The notes beneath the pieces are model-generated. The model made no database searches. It was not told the origin of the DNA and saw only the letters and a program-made list of their open reading frames with translations. A DNA stretch of 37,548 nt from Methylobacterium sp. J-030 (GTDB lineage Bacteria; Pseudomonadota; Alphaproteobacteria; Rhizobiales; Beijerinckiaceae): contig NZ_JAKSYM010000190.1 of assembly GCF_022829545.1 (NCBI RefSeq), forward strand, positions 1 through 37,548, given 5' to 3'. Made by a program: the position numbers and the translations under genes. Shown piece by piece: positions 16,877 to 24,354 of the stretch. The first letter of the stretch is position 1; the number at the start of each line of letters is the position of its first letter.

Positions 16877-18420
16877 GTCTCGCTGACCCGGCTTTGCCCG
16901 CGGCGGAGCGCGAGGCGCAACTCGCTGGCCTTCTCACCCCCCGGATCGAGTTCGAACAGTATCCGCAGGGTCTTGCGCTCGGGATAGCGATAGCGGTCCT
17001 GCCGGGTGATCGTTCCGGCCGAGGCGCTCAGATCGACGTCGATGTCACCGGGCTCGAACAGCGCGTCGCCCTCGAAATCGACCGCGAACAGGCGCCGGTT
17101 TCCCGAGCTGCCGTGGCCGCAGCGACTGTCAATGACCCGAGCGATCTCCGGCGACAGCGGGTCGGGCCAACCCTTGGACCAGTGCTGGCGGCAGAGAAAC
17201 CGCATCTCCCCGCCCTTGGCGAGCTTCGCCTTGGGGCGCCAGTAGGCGAAAACGTTCTCGTTGAGTTCCGAATCGCTGGGGATCTCCAGGAGCGTCACGG
17301 CACCCTCGTTCCAATCGTCGAGCGGCTCCAGCCAGAGCGAGGGCCGCTGCTCCCAGTGCCGCCGGTCGTCGTCGAAGTCACCGTAGGCGCGGGCGCGCTG
17401 CATCAGGCCGAACCCCTTCGGTCCGCGGTCGACGAAGGCCGAGACCTGAAGCGTCTCGGGGTTGTGGACCGGACGCCAGATCGGCTCGCCGGACCCGTTG
17501 TGAATCGCCAGACCCTCCACCGAGAAGGCGGCGGCGCGCAGATCGTCGACCCGGCGGCGGTCGATGGGGCCAAACAGGTAGCTGCCCTGCATGCCGCCGA
17601 GCCCGATATGATCGAGATCGGCCCGGGCGAAGACCGTCCCGTCGATCCCCGCGATCGAGGCTTCCCGGCCCGGCGTCAGGGTCAGCTTGAACGCCGCCGT
17701 AGCGGATTCCGACTCGGCAAGCGCATGGACCACGACCGGCTGGCCGGGGGTCGGGGTTTGGATGAACAGGGCGCGAAAGAGGGGAAATTCCTCGCCGCGG
17801 GCATCCGCCGGCCGGAGCGCCAGCGCCCGGGCGTTGATCCCGAAATCCTGCCCCTCCGCCACGAGGTGGAAGAACGAGCCGCCCTGAAACATGGCGAAAT
17901 CCGACAGGGCGCCGCCGTCGCCGAAGCGCGCGCGCAGCCGGAAGCCCGAGAAGGCCGCGTCGTCGCTAAGGTCTGGCAGATCGAGCCCCGGAGCCGAGAA
18001 CGCCGCCTTGCTGTAGGAGATCGGCCGCACCAGACCATTCTCCACCAGGAACAGCGAGACCGGCGTGTCGAAGATCGACCCGCGCAGCAGCGGTTCGAGA
18101 CTGTAGCCGACGTCCTGGCCGGCCCAGATCGCCCCGTCGGCGGCCGGACGAATCGTCTCGTAGGCCTCCCGCGACAGGGTTTTCAGGACGGCTGGAAGAT
18201 CGTTCGCCTTCGGGCCGACATAGGGCGTCTTGGAGCGGGCGCGCGCGAGGTCGGTGAGCGTGTTCGCCTCGAAGGCCTCGCCGGCGCGCGGAAAGTCCGG
18301 CGCCGTGTCGGGATCGGCCGCCAGCGTCGCGCCGGGCAGCGATCCCGCGGCCGCGCCGAGAGCCCCGGCGAGCACCACGCGGCGGGTCATGGCTACGGGC
18401 TGGCGGACGTGTCTCGTCAT
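16852..18420 (-). CDS. opgG: Periplasmic glucan biosynthesis protein G/D
   Basis: A 522-residue OpgG/OpgD family protein. The leader has tandem arginines before a hydrophobic stretch (MTRRVVLAGALGAAAGSLPGATLAA), which suggests Tat export, as for E. coli OpgD. Family segments include YVGPKANDLPAVLKTLSREAYETIR, ARFGDGGALSDFAMFQGGSFFHLV, GSYLFGPIDRRRVDDLRAAAFSVEGLAI and GFGLMQRARAYGDFDDDRRHWEQRPSLW. OpgG works in the periplasm with OpgH to build branched glucans that adjust osmolarity. ATG 18420 or 18390 may be the start; no strong ribosome binding site separates them. First gene of the leftward operon opgG-opgH-DUF3108. Confidence 0.92.
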   Translation of the reverse strand: MTRHVRQPVAMTRRVVLAGALGAAAGSLPGATLAADPDTAPDFPRAGEAFEANTLTDLARARSKTPYVGPKANDLPAVLKTLSREAYETIRPAADGAIWAGQDVGYSLEPLLRGSIFDTPVSLFLVENGLVRPISYSKAAFSAPGLDLPDLSDDAAFSGFRLRARFGDGGALSDFAMFQGGSFFHLVAEGQDFGINARALALRPADARGEEFPLFRALFIQTPTPGQPVVVHALAESESATAAFKLTLTPGREASIAGIDGTVFARADLDHIGLGGMQGSYLFGPIDRRRVDDLRAAAFSVEGLAIHNGSGEPIWRPVHNPETLQVSAFVDRGPKGFGLMQRARAYGDFDDDRRHWEQRPSLWLEPLDDWNEGAVTLLEIPSDSELNENVFAYWRPKAKLAKGGEMRFLCRQHWSKGWPDPLSPEIARVIDSRCGHGSSGNRRLFAVDFEGDALFEPGDIDVDLSASAGTITRQDRYRYPERKTLRILFELDPGGEKASELRLALRRGQSRVSETWLYRWTP

Positions 18421-18569
18421 GCGGCCGTCAGTCTTTCGTGTCTCAAGCCGTCCCCGGCCGATCTGCTGCCCGAGGGACGGTCCGGCGGCAAGCTCTCCGG
18501 AGCGGTGTCTATACGGACAGTCCGGCTGAACCCAGGGTTAAGCGCACGATCGAACCGCGAGGCGCTCCG

Positions 18570-18597
18570 TTGACTTAACCCGAGCCGGCTCTCTAAT
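18570..18597 (+). promoter_or_regulatory. Sigma-70-type promoter for hpf
   Basis: TTGACT (18570-18575) and TCTAAT (18592-18597) are separated by 16 bases; each matches five of six consensus positions. Transcription would begin near 18604, about 26 bases before the hpf ATG at 18630. A GGGGGAG ribosome binding site lies between. Confidence 0.55.
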
Positions 18598-18629
18598 TCG
18601 GCCGACTGCATCGAAATGGGGGAGGCAGC

Positions 18630-19223
18630 ATGGGGTCGTTGCGAGTCACGGGCCACGGCGTGGATCTCGGGGAGAGTCTGCGCGGCCGCGTCGAGGAGCG
18701 GATGGCCGCGATACAGGCCAAATACCTCGACTCGCATATGAGCGACGCCTGCACCGGCCACGTCACCCTGCGGCGGGATGGAGCTGCTTTCCGGACGGAC
18801 TGCGTGCTGCATCTCGTGTCCGGACTCACCATCGAGGCGAACGGATTCGCCCACGACGCACGGTCGAGTTTCGAGCAGACGGCGGAGCGCCTGGAAACGA
18901 GGCTGCGTCGCTACAAGCACCGGCTCAAGCAACACGCCCCCGGGCCGGGTGACGACGCGGCGATCGAGGCGGCCTACGCGGTCTTCGCAGCGCCGGACGA
19001 GGACGATGACGAGCCGGCCGACGGGGACGCCCATCCGCCGATCGTCGCCGAGAGCACCCGGACGCTCCAGCGCCGCACCATCGGCGAGGCGGTCACGGCC
19101 CTCGATCTCACAGGTTCGCCCGTGCTCGTGTTCGTCCACGCTGGCACCGGGCGCGTCAACGTCGTATATCGGCGCAGCGATGGCGCAATCGGCTGGGTAG
19201 ATCCGCCGGGCGCCGTCGAGTGA
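18630..19223 (+). CDS. hpf: Long-form ribosome hibernation promoting factor
   Basis: A 197-residue protein with the two-domain layout of long HPF. The N-terminal S30AE domain (residues about 1-100) has LRVTGHGVDLGESLRGRVEERMAAI and HVTLRRDGAAFRTDCVLHL. A linker rich in Asp/Glu follows (APDEDDDEPADGD). The C-terminal dimerisation domain (about 130-195) reads IGEAVTALDLTGSPVLVFVHAGTGRVNVVYRRSDGAIGWVDPP. Long HPF binds the 30S subunit and pairs ribosomes into inactive dimers in stationary phase. The ATG at 18630 has GGGGGAG upstream and a sigma-70-like promoter. It is followed by ptsN, the usual alphaproteobacterial pair; rpoN is not upstream here. Confidence 0.94.
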   Translation: MGSLRVTGHGVDLGESLRGRVEERMAAIQAKYLDSHMSDACTGHVTLRRDGAAFRTDCVLHLVSGLTIEANGFAHDARSSFEQTAERLETRLRRYKHRLKQHAPGPGDDAAIEAAYAVFAAPDEDDDEPADGDAHPPIVAESTRTLQRRTIGEAVTALDLTGSPVLVFVHAGTGRVNVVYRRSDGAIGWVDPPGAVE

Positions 19224-19365
19224 CTCGGCGGGTCGAGGGGAACGGAGCCGGAACCGGCCTGTTTCCCGGTCGATTGATGAGCGGGGGCGCGGCCGAGTCG
19301 GCCGGCAAGGCCCCCGCAACGAGGTCCGTCCCTGACCGGGCGGGCGACGGGGCAACGGTCGTTCG

Positions 19366-19833
19366 ATGCCAGTTCTGGACTTTCTCGATCCTGAGTCGAT
19401 CGTGCCGTCGTTGCGCGCGCGAGCCAAGAAGCAGGTGCTTCAGGACCTCGCGGTCCAGGCCGCGCGTCGGCTACCGGCGCTCGGAGAGCGACCGGTCTTC
19501 GACACGTTGCTCCAGAGGGAGCGCCTGGGATCGACGGGCATCGGCGACGGCGTGGCGATTCCACATGGCAAGCTGCCCGGACTCGATCGATTGTTCGGCC
19601 TGTTCGCGCGGTTCGACCGCCCGGTGGACTTCGAATCGCTGGATGGCCAACCGGTGGACATCGCGTTCCTGCTGCTGGCCCCGGAGGGCGCAGGGGCGGA
19701 TCACCTGAAGGCGCTCGCCCAGGTCGCCCGGGTCCTGCGCGAACCCGGCATGCTCGCCCATATTCGGGCCGCCCGGGATGCGGGCGCGCTCTACGCGCTG
19801 CTGACGCGCTCCACGGCGCCGCAGGCCGCCTGA
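19366..19833 (+). CDS. ptsN: Nitrogen-related PTS IIA protein
   Basis: A 155-residue EIIA-Ntr protein, full length for the family. The phosphorylated histidine is His67 in GDGVAIPHGKL. Flanking family segments are KKQVLQDLAVQAAR, FDTLLQRERLGSTGIG, DRLFGLFARFDRPVDFESLDGQPVDIAFLLLAPEGAGADHLKALAQVARVLR. PtsN receives phosphate from EI-Ntr and NPr and regulates potassium transport and nitrogen and carbon metabolism rather than carrying sugar. It lies 142 bases after hpf, in the same direction. Its TGA overlaps the next ATG by one base. Confidence 0.95.
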   Translation: MPVLDFLDPESIVPSLRARAKKQVLQDLAVQAARRLPALGERPVFDTLLQRERLGSTGIGDGVAIPHGKLPGLDRLFGLFARFDRPVDFESLDGQPVDIAFLLLAPEGAGADHLKALAQVARVLREPGMLAHIRAARDAGALYALLTRSTAPQAA

Positions 19834-20174
19834 TGTCGCTTCGCCGGATCGTCGTGTTCGCGGTGCTGACCCCGGTCCTGGCCGGTCCAATCCTGGCCGG
19901 TCCCGTCTTGGCGCAGGGCGATACCACCTGCGCGCGCGATCTGCTCGTCGCGCAATCGATGCAGCGGCAGGCGATCGACCAGCTCGAACAGGCGAACGGC
20001 GACGATGCCAAGAACTGCCGCATCTGGCGGCGGCACGTCGAAACGATGCGCCGGGTCGCGGGCGTCTACGGGCGATGCCTGTCCGGATCGGAGCGGGGCG
20101 AGCGCCTCGCTCAGGTCCAGGGCTCGGACCGGGAATTCTCGGCGGCCATCAAGGCGCGCTGTCATGGTCAGTGA
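19833..20174 (+). CDS. Small secreted protein, 113 aa
   Basis: The ATG at 19833 overlaps the ptsN stop (TGATG), so translation is coupled. The first 27 residues (MSLRRIVVFAVLTPVLAGP, then ending PVLAQG) form a Sec-type signal peptide with cleavage near VLA-Q. The mature protein of about 86 residues has four cysteines, at CARD, NCRIW, GRCLSG and ARCHGQ, suggesting disulfides, and is otherwise helical. No family is recognised. A hairpin (CTCGGGG 20191-20197, CCCCGAG 20212-20218) follows the gene. Confidence 0.7.
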   Translation: MSLRRIVVFAVLTPVLAGPILAGPVLAQGDTTCARDLLVAQSMQRQAIDQLEQANGDDAKNCRIWRRHVETMRRVAGVYGRCLSGSERGERLAQVQGSDREFSAAIKARCHGQ

Positions 20175-20190
20175 GGTCCCGGCCGTGCGG

Positions 20191-20218
20191 CTCGGGGGGC
20201 ATGCGGGCGATCCCCGAG
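20191..20218 (+). terminator. Possible terminator hairpin after the ptsN operon
   Basis: CTCGGGG (20191-20197) and CCCCGAG (20212-20218) form a 7-bp stem with a 14-base loop, 17 bases after the last rightward stop. There is no T-run, so termination would be weak or factor-assisted. It lies between convergent genes. Confidence 0.3.
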
Positions 20219-20318
20219 TCTGACGCGTGTCGGACGAACCGCCGCGCGCATAGCGATACGGATTCGCCTTCGCCGACCGTAAAGGCCTGTGGCGGATCGA
20301 AGCCTTCGGCTATCGGAC

Positions 20319-21113
20319 TCAGTCGAGATCGCGCGCGGCGAGCGGCTCGGCGACCATCTTCACGGGTTTGCCGCGCCCGATCAGGATCGCCGCCCGTGAG
20401 CGTTCGGGATCGGCCTCGAACCGGGTGCGCACCCAGCTCGCGAGGAACTTCACGTACTCGGAGGCGACGAGCCTCGCGGCGGGCGGGCTCCGCCACCAGC
20501 GATCGGCATCGAACGCGTCCGTGACCACCGGGTGCGGCAGGACGCGATCGCTGTCCTGCAGGGCGTGAACCAGTTCGACCAGCGTGCGCGGCATGTGGTA
20601 GTTCGAGGTGACCACCGCCACGGTGCTGAATCGGTGCGCCCGCATCCAGCGGCGGGTCTCGATCGCGTTCCCGATGGTGTTGCGCGCGCGGTAGTCGAGA
20701 TCGACGCAGCAGGCGATCAGCGCGCGCTGTGTCGGGTTCAATCGGGCGATCTCGTCGCGGCTGGTACGCTCGTTGACGCCCGTGATGAGCAGGCGCCGTC
20801 CATATCCGCCCGCCAGCAGGTCGATGGCATCGCCGATTCGTTGCGCCCCGCCGGTCAGCGCCACGATCCCGTCCGCCCGGTCGGTCGGCGCCCGCTCCTG
20901 CCGGGCGAGGGCGCTGACGAAGATCAGAAAGCCGGCAAATAGGACGATTGCACCGAGGCCCGCTCCGACCCCGAGCACCCACAATGCGGTCGGAGCCCGA
21001 TGGCGCGCCAGCGCCGGCTTGGCCGCCTGGCTCGGGAGGCTCCACGCGTGCCAAGCCCAGCCGACGGTCTCGGTCAGATGCGGGTCCGATGCGCGCAGCA
21101 TACGCGTGGTCAT
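20319..21113 (-). CDS. ElyC/SanA/YdcF family protein (DUF218)
   Basis: Starting at ATG 21113, the product is 264 residues. One membrane helix (WVLGVGAGLGAIVLFAGFLIFVSALA) anchors it near residue 50, with the domain presumably periplasmic. The DUF218 motifs are visible: IVALTGGAQRIGDAIDLL, YGRRLLITGVNE, VDLDYRARNTIGNA (acidic and Arg residues of the active pocket) and VAVVTSNYHMPRTL. Family members affect peptidoglycan and lipid-carrier metabolism and vancomycin sensitivity in enterobacteria. The frame is open further upstream, but those residues are low-complexity. It lies 139 bases downstream of ftsX in the same direction. Confidence 0.85.
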   Translation of the reverse strand: MTTRMLRASDPHLTETVGWAWHAWSLPSQAAKPALARHRAPTALWVLGVGAGLGAIVLFAGFLIFVSALARQERAPTDRADGIVALTGGAQRIGDAIDLLAGGYGRRLLITGVNERTSRDEIARLNPTQRALIACCVDLDYRARNTIGNAIETRRWMRAHRFSTVAVVTSNYHMPRTLVELVHALQDSDRVLPHPVVTDAFDADRWWRSPPAARLVASEYVKFLASWVRTRFEADPERSRAAILIGRGKPVKMVAEPLAARDLD

Positions 21114-21252
21114 CCTCCGGAGGATCGGCTTCGATTGCGGCGACCCGGAGGCAGTCCGGGCGCCCGCATCCACACCGCGACCATAAGGTTTCCGAAATGT
21201 AAACGCGCTGGCGGGACGTTCTTGATCCACGCTTGCGCCAGGCTGCGGCGGG

Positions 21253-22215
21253 TCAGGCCAGGAACCGGCGCACCGTGATGCGGGACACCACGCCCGTGAC
21301 GAGGGAAGCGATGACGCCGATGAGGACGATGCTGGCATAGCCGCGCAATCCGATCTGGAAGGCGCCGAACAACGCCTCGACTTCCTGTCCGGCGGGTCCC
21401 GACCGGGCAGCCCGGGCCAGGAATCCGGCGACGACGAACGCCAGGATTGCGCATCCTGCCCCGATGGCCCCGCCGCGCAGGCCCAGGCCGAAGAAGCGCC
21501 TCTGGAACGCTTTGGCGATGTAATCGTCGTCGGCGCCCACGAAGTGGAGCACCTCGACCACTTCCCGGTTGCTCGCCATGGCGCCCCGCGTGGCGAAGGT
21601 GACGGCGAGGCCGGTGGCCACCAGGACGAGGATCACGAGCCCGATCCCGATCCCCACGAAGGCATTCGCCGCGGTCGAGAGCCGCTGGAGCCACAGCGCG
21701 TGGTCATCGAGGCTGGCAACGCCGGGCAGCGCCTCCAGAAGCCGTGCGCGCAGCCGCTTGAGATCGGCGCCCTGGCTTCGGTTCAGCGTGAGGGCGATCA
21801 GCCGGGGAACCGGCAGATCCGAGAGGTCGAGCCCGCTGCCGAGCCACGGTTCCAGCAGCCGCTCCGCCTCGGCCTTCGAGAAGATTCGCGTCTCTGCGAT
21901 GCCCGGCTCTGCCTTGGCGAGGCCCGCGGCCCGAGCGACGTCGGCCTCGACGTCGCGGCCGGGATTCGGCCGGATCTGGATGGTGACCTCCTGGGCGACG
22001 TCGCCCTGCCACTGCGCGGCATTCGCCGCCACCATCTCGGCCGCGCCCGCGCAGAGTCCCGCCAGGAAGGTCAGGATGGCGATGACCGCCGCGAGGGAAC
22101 GCCCGGCCGCGGTATCGGTCGGTACCAGGGCCGCGTTGCGGCGCAGGTTCGCCGGTGCGGACGGGGATCCGGCAACCGGCTCGGGTCGCGTCCGCGGGAT
22201 GGCCCGTGTGCTCAT
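21253..22215 (-). CDS. ftsX: Cell-division ABC transporter membrane protein FtsX
   Basis: A 320-residue inner-membrane protein with four membrane segments: one near residue 45 (LAAVIAILTFLAGLCAGAAEMV), then the large periplasmic loop about residues 60-165 (EVTIQIRPNPGRD, IFSKAEAERLLEPWLG), then three helices in the C-terminal half (AFVGIGIGLVILVLVATGLAV, LRGGAIGAGCAILAFVVAGFL, ASIVLIGVIASLVTGVV). REVVEVLHFVGADDDYIAKAF is the FtsX cytoplasmic coupling segment. It pairs with FtsE to control periplasmic cell-wall hydrolases during division. The ATG at 22215 overlaps the ftsE stop by four bases. Confidence 0.92.
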   Translation of the reverse strand: MSTRAIPRTRPEPVAGSPSAPANLRRNAALVPTDTAAGRSLAAVIAILTFLAGLCAGAAEMVAANAAQWQGDVAQEVTIQIRPNPGRDVEADVARAAGLAKAEPGIAETRIFSKAEAERLLEPWLGSGLDLSDLPVPRLIALTLNRSQGADLKRLRARLLEALPGVASLDDHALWLQRLSTAANAFVGIGIGLVILVLVATGLAVTFATRGAMASNREVVEVLHFVGADDDYIAKAFQRRFFGLGLRGGAIGAGCAILAFVVAGFLARAARSGPAGQEVEALFGAFQIGLRGYASIVLIGVIASLVTGVVSRITVRRFLA

Positions 22216-22904
22216 TCCTCGATCCGCAGCCGGCCGTCGTTCAGCACCATCCGCCGGGCGTCGACGGCGTCCATGATGCCGAAATCGTGGGTTGCGATGA
22301 CCACCGAGGTCCCGAGCTTGTTCAGCTCGAGGAACAACCGCAGCAAGCGCCGCCCGAGCCCGGGATCGACGTTGCCGGTCGGCTCGTCGGCGAGCAGCAG
22401 ATCGGGCCTTGCGATCAGCGCCCGGGCGATGGCGGCACGCTGCTTCTCGCCGCCCGACAGGAGTGGCGGCAGGGCATGCATCCGCTCGCCGAGCCCGACC
22501 CAGCGCAGCAGCTCGACCACCTCGGCCCTGTAGCTCGCCTCCGTCCGGCCCTGAACGCGCAGCGGCAGCGCCACGTTCTCGTAGGTCGTCAGGTGATCGA
22601 GCAGGCGGAAATCCTGGAACACCACGCCCATCCGTCGCCGCAGCCCGGTCAGCGCCTTGGCGGAGATGCCGCTGACCTCCTCGCCGAAGATCGAGACGAG
22701 GCCCCGGGTCGGCCGAACGGACAGCAGGATCAGCCGCAGCAGCGTCGTCTTGCCGGCGCCCGATGGGCCGGTGAGGAACTGGAACGAGCGCGGCGCGATG
22801 CGGAAGCTCACGTCCGACAGCACCTCCGGCCCCAGGCCGTAGCGCATGCCGACATTCTCGAATTGCACCACCGGCCGCTCCGCGCCGGGCAGCAGGCTTT
22901 TCAT
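22212..22904 (-). CDS. ftsE: Cell-division ABC transporter ATPase FtsE
   Basis: A 230-residue ATP-binding cassette protein. Walker A is GPSGAGKT (residues 46-53), the Q-loop VFQDFRLLDHLT, the signature LSGGEKQRAAIARAL, Walker B LLLADEPTGNVD, and the switch histidine is in VIATHDFGIMD. The ATG at 22904 has an AGG eight bases ahead; a TTG at 22922 would add six residues. FtsE binds FtsX and drives regulated wall hydrolysis at the septum. The stop overlaps the ftsX start (ATGA), so the two are co-translated. A zinc-ribbon gene diverges upstream. Confidence 0.94.
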   Translation of the reverse strand: MKSLLPGAERPVVQFENVGMRYGLGPEVLSDVSFRIAPRSFQFLTGPSGAGKTTLLRLILLSVRPTRGLVSIFGEEVSGISAKALTGLRRRMGVVFQDFRLLDHLTTYENVALPLRVQGRTEASYRAEVVELLRWVGLGERMHALPPLLSGGEKQRAAIARALIARPDLLLADEPTGNVDPGLGRRLLRLFLELNKLGTSVVIATHDFGIMDAVDARRMVLNDGRLRIEE

Positions 22905-23086
22905 GTTCGCCTGAAGGTTCAAGGCCGTGCCATATCTCGTCGATCCTGGTTCCGGGCATCGCCGGACCGCCGGGCGTTTTCAAGGCCTATGGGATTTCAC
23001 GGCCGCTTAACCCTGTTCGGAGACACTTTATCAAGCGAATTCACTGTCCGGCCCCGGTGCGGCCGATCGATGCGAGTATGGCGCGT

Positions 23087-23842
23087 ATGTTGATCGTCTG
23101 CCCAAGCTGCGCCAGTGCGTACCGGATCGAGGCCGGCAAGGTCGGCATGGAAGGCCGATCGGTCCGGTGCGCGGCCTGCCGCGAGACGTGGTTCATCTCT
23201 CCGGCCGACGTGCTGGCCGGGCACGAGGCCGAACTCGCGGCGGAGGGCGCGGCGGATCCGGCGGTCGAATCCGCCTGGGAAGAGGCGAGCGCCGCCGTGC
23301 GGCAAGCCTCGGATCTGCCGCTTCCTAAGACGCGCCGGCCAAAGTTCCAGAGCAAAACGGGCCGCCGCAGCATCAGCCTGTCACCCTCGTCGGCTCTCGG
23401 GCTCGCGCTACTGGCCGCCCTGCCTCTCGTGTGCCTCGCCCGGACCAGCGTGGTCCGGGCGGTCCCACCGACCGCGGCTCTGTTTGCTCGGATCGGCTTG
23501 CCGGTGAATCTGCGCGGCGTCGAGATCCGTGACGTGGTGGCGTTCAGCAGCCCCGCCGAAGACGGGAGGTCCGTTGAGCTCGTGGTTGAAGGCGATCTCG
23601 TGGGCGTCGCCCGCGCAGACGTGGCAGTGGCGCCGCTCAAGGCCGAGATTCGCGACGCTGGCGGCCGGGTCGTTCGGACGTTCACGGTTCCCGCGCCACG
23701 GGCGATGCTGGGTCATGCCGAGACCACGCGGTTCCGCGGCGTCCTGTTGAGTCCCCCCACGGAGGGACGCGCCATCGTCCTGCGATTCGCTGAGGCCGGC
23801 GACCGGCGCGCCGATGTCACCGTCGGATCGGCGGAGAATTGA
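23087..23842 (+). CDS. Zinc-ribbon (MJ0042-type) membrane protein
   Basis: The N-terminus MLIVCPSCASAYRIEAGKVGMEGRSVRCAACRETW contains the paired C-x2-C knuckles of the MJ0042 zinc ribbon. A linker follows, then one membrane helix (SALGLALLAALPLVCLA, near residue 115), and a C-terminal domain (RGVEIRDVVAFSSPAEDGRSVELVVEGDL) that resembles DUF3426. Starts at GTG 23057 or ATG 23078 are also in frame; I chose 23087 because the family usually begins right before the first CPxC. The gene diverges from ftsE, an arrangement common in this order. The cellular role is unknown. Confidence 0.8.
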   Translation: MLIVCPSCASAYRIEAGKVGMEGRSVRCAACRETWFISPADVLAGHEAELAAEGAADPAVESAWEEASAAVRQASDLPLPKTRRPKFQSKTGRRSISLSPSSALGLALLAALPLVCLARTSVVRAVPPTAALFARIGLPVNLRGVEIRDVVAFSSPAEDGRSVELVVEGDLVGVARADVAVAPLKAEIRDAGGRVVRTFTVPAPRAMLGHAETTRFRGVLLSPPTEGRAIVLRFAEAGDRRADVTVGSAEN

Positions 23843-24354
23843 GGTCGCGCGGCGGATCCTGATGCCGAAGGCGCATACGGTTCGACTGCCCGGGTGAACG
23901 GCCGCCGTCGTTCCGGGTCTCAACGGAAACCGTCGCTGAAACGTCCGAGTTCGGCCTGCATGCCGCCTCGTGCCGTCATCGACCTCGCCGGACAGGTCAT
24001 TCCAGCCATTGCCGATGAGCGAAGTCCGACGCCAATGTATGCCCGGACCGGGACGTCCATCCTCAACGTAGGATCCCCGGACGCGACTCCTGGATCGTGT
24101 GATGCGGAACGGCCGCAGCGGCAATATAGACCGCGCAAACTAATGTTTAGGCTCATTATAAGCATCTAAAGTCGCTTTACTATATTATATAATAAAACAT
24201 AATCTAACATTGATCTCGAAAATCCGGACCAATTGATACTTGACGCGGTGGTATAGAACGGTTGCATCCGGTGATTTGATCTGAAAATCTGGATTGGCCG
24301 GCGTGTTCGCGAAGCGGTGGCATCGCTAGTCCTACGTTGTGAGGCCGATCCGCC
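23843..24354. other. 512-base intergenic region with AT-rich patch
   Basis: No convincing gene lies here. The first 280 bases are GC-rich without hairpins. From about 24130 to 24240 the base composition swings strongly to A/T, including a perfect 12-base palindrome TATTATATAATA at 24183-24194. This patch precedes the AraC-type gene (GTG at 24355) and may be its promoter region or a binding site, or a remnant of foreign DNA. Open frames on both strands here have no family resemblance and are ignored. Confidence 0.45.

Noticed and set aside
16846..18573. A 575-codon open frame on the plus strand opposite opgG
   Set aside because: Shadow of opgG; no motif, and opgG matches its family along the whole length.
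21254..22983. Single 576-codon frame that would fuse a long leader to ftsX
   Set aside because: The first 250 codons lie opposite in frame to ftsE and give low-complexity sequence. The ATG at 22215, overlapping the ftsE stop, is the real ftsX start.
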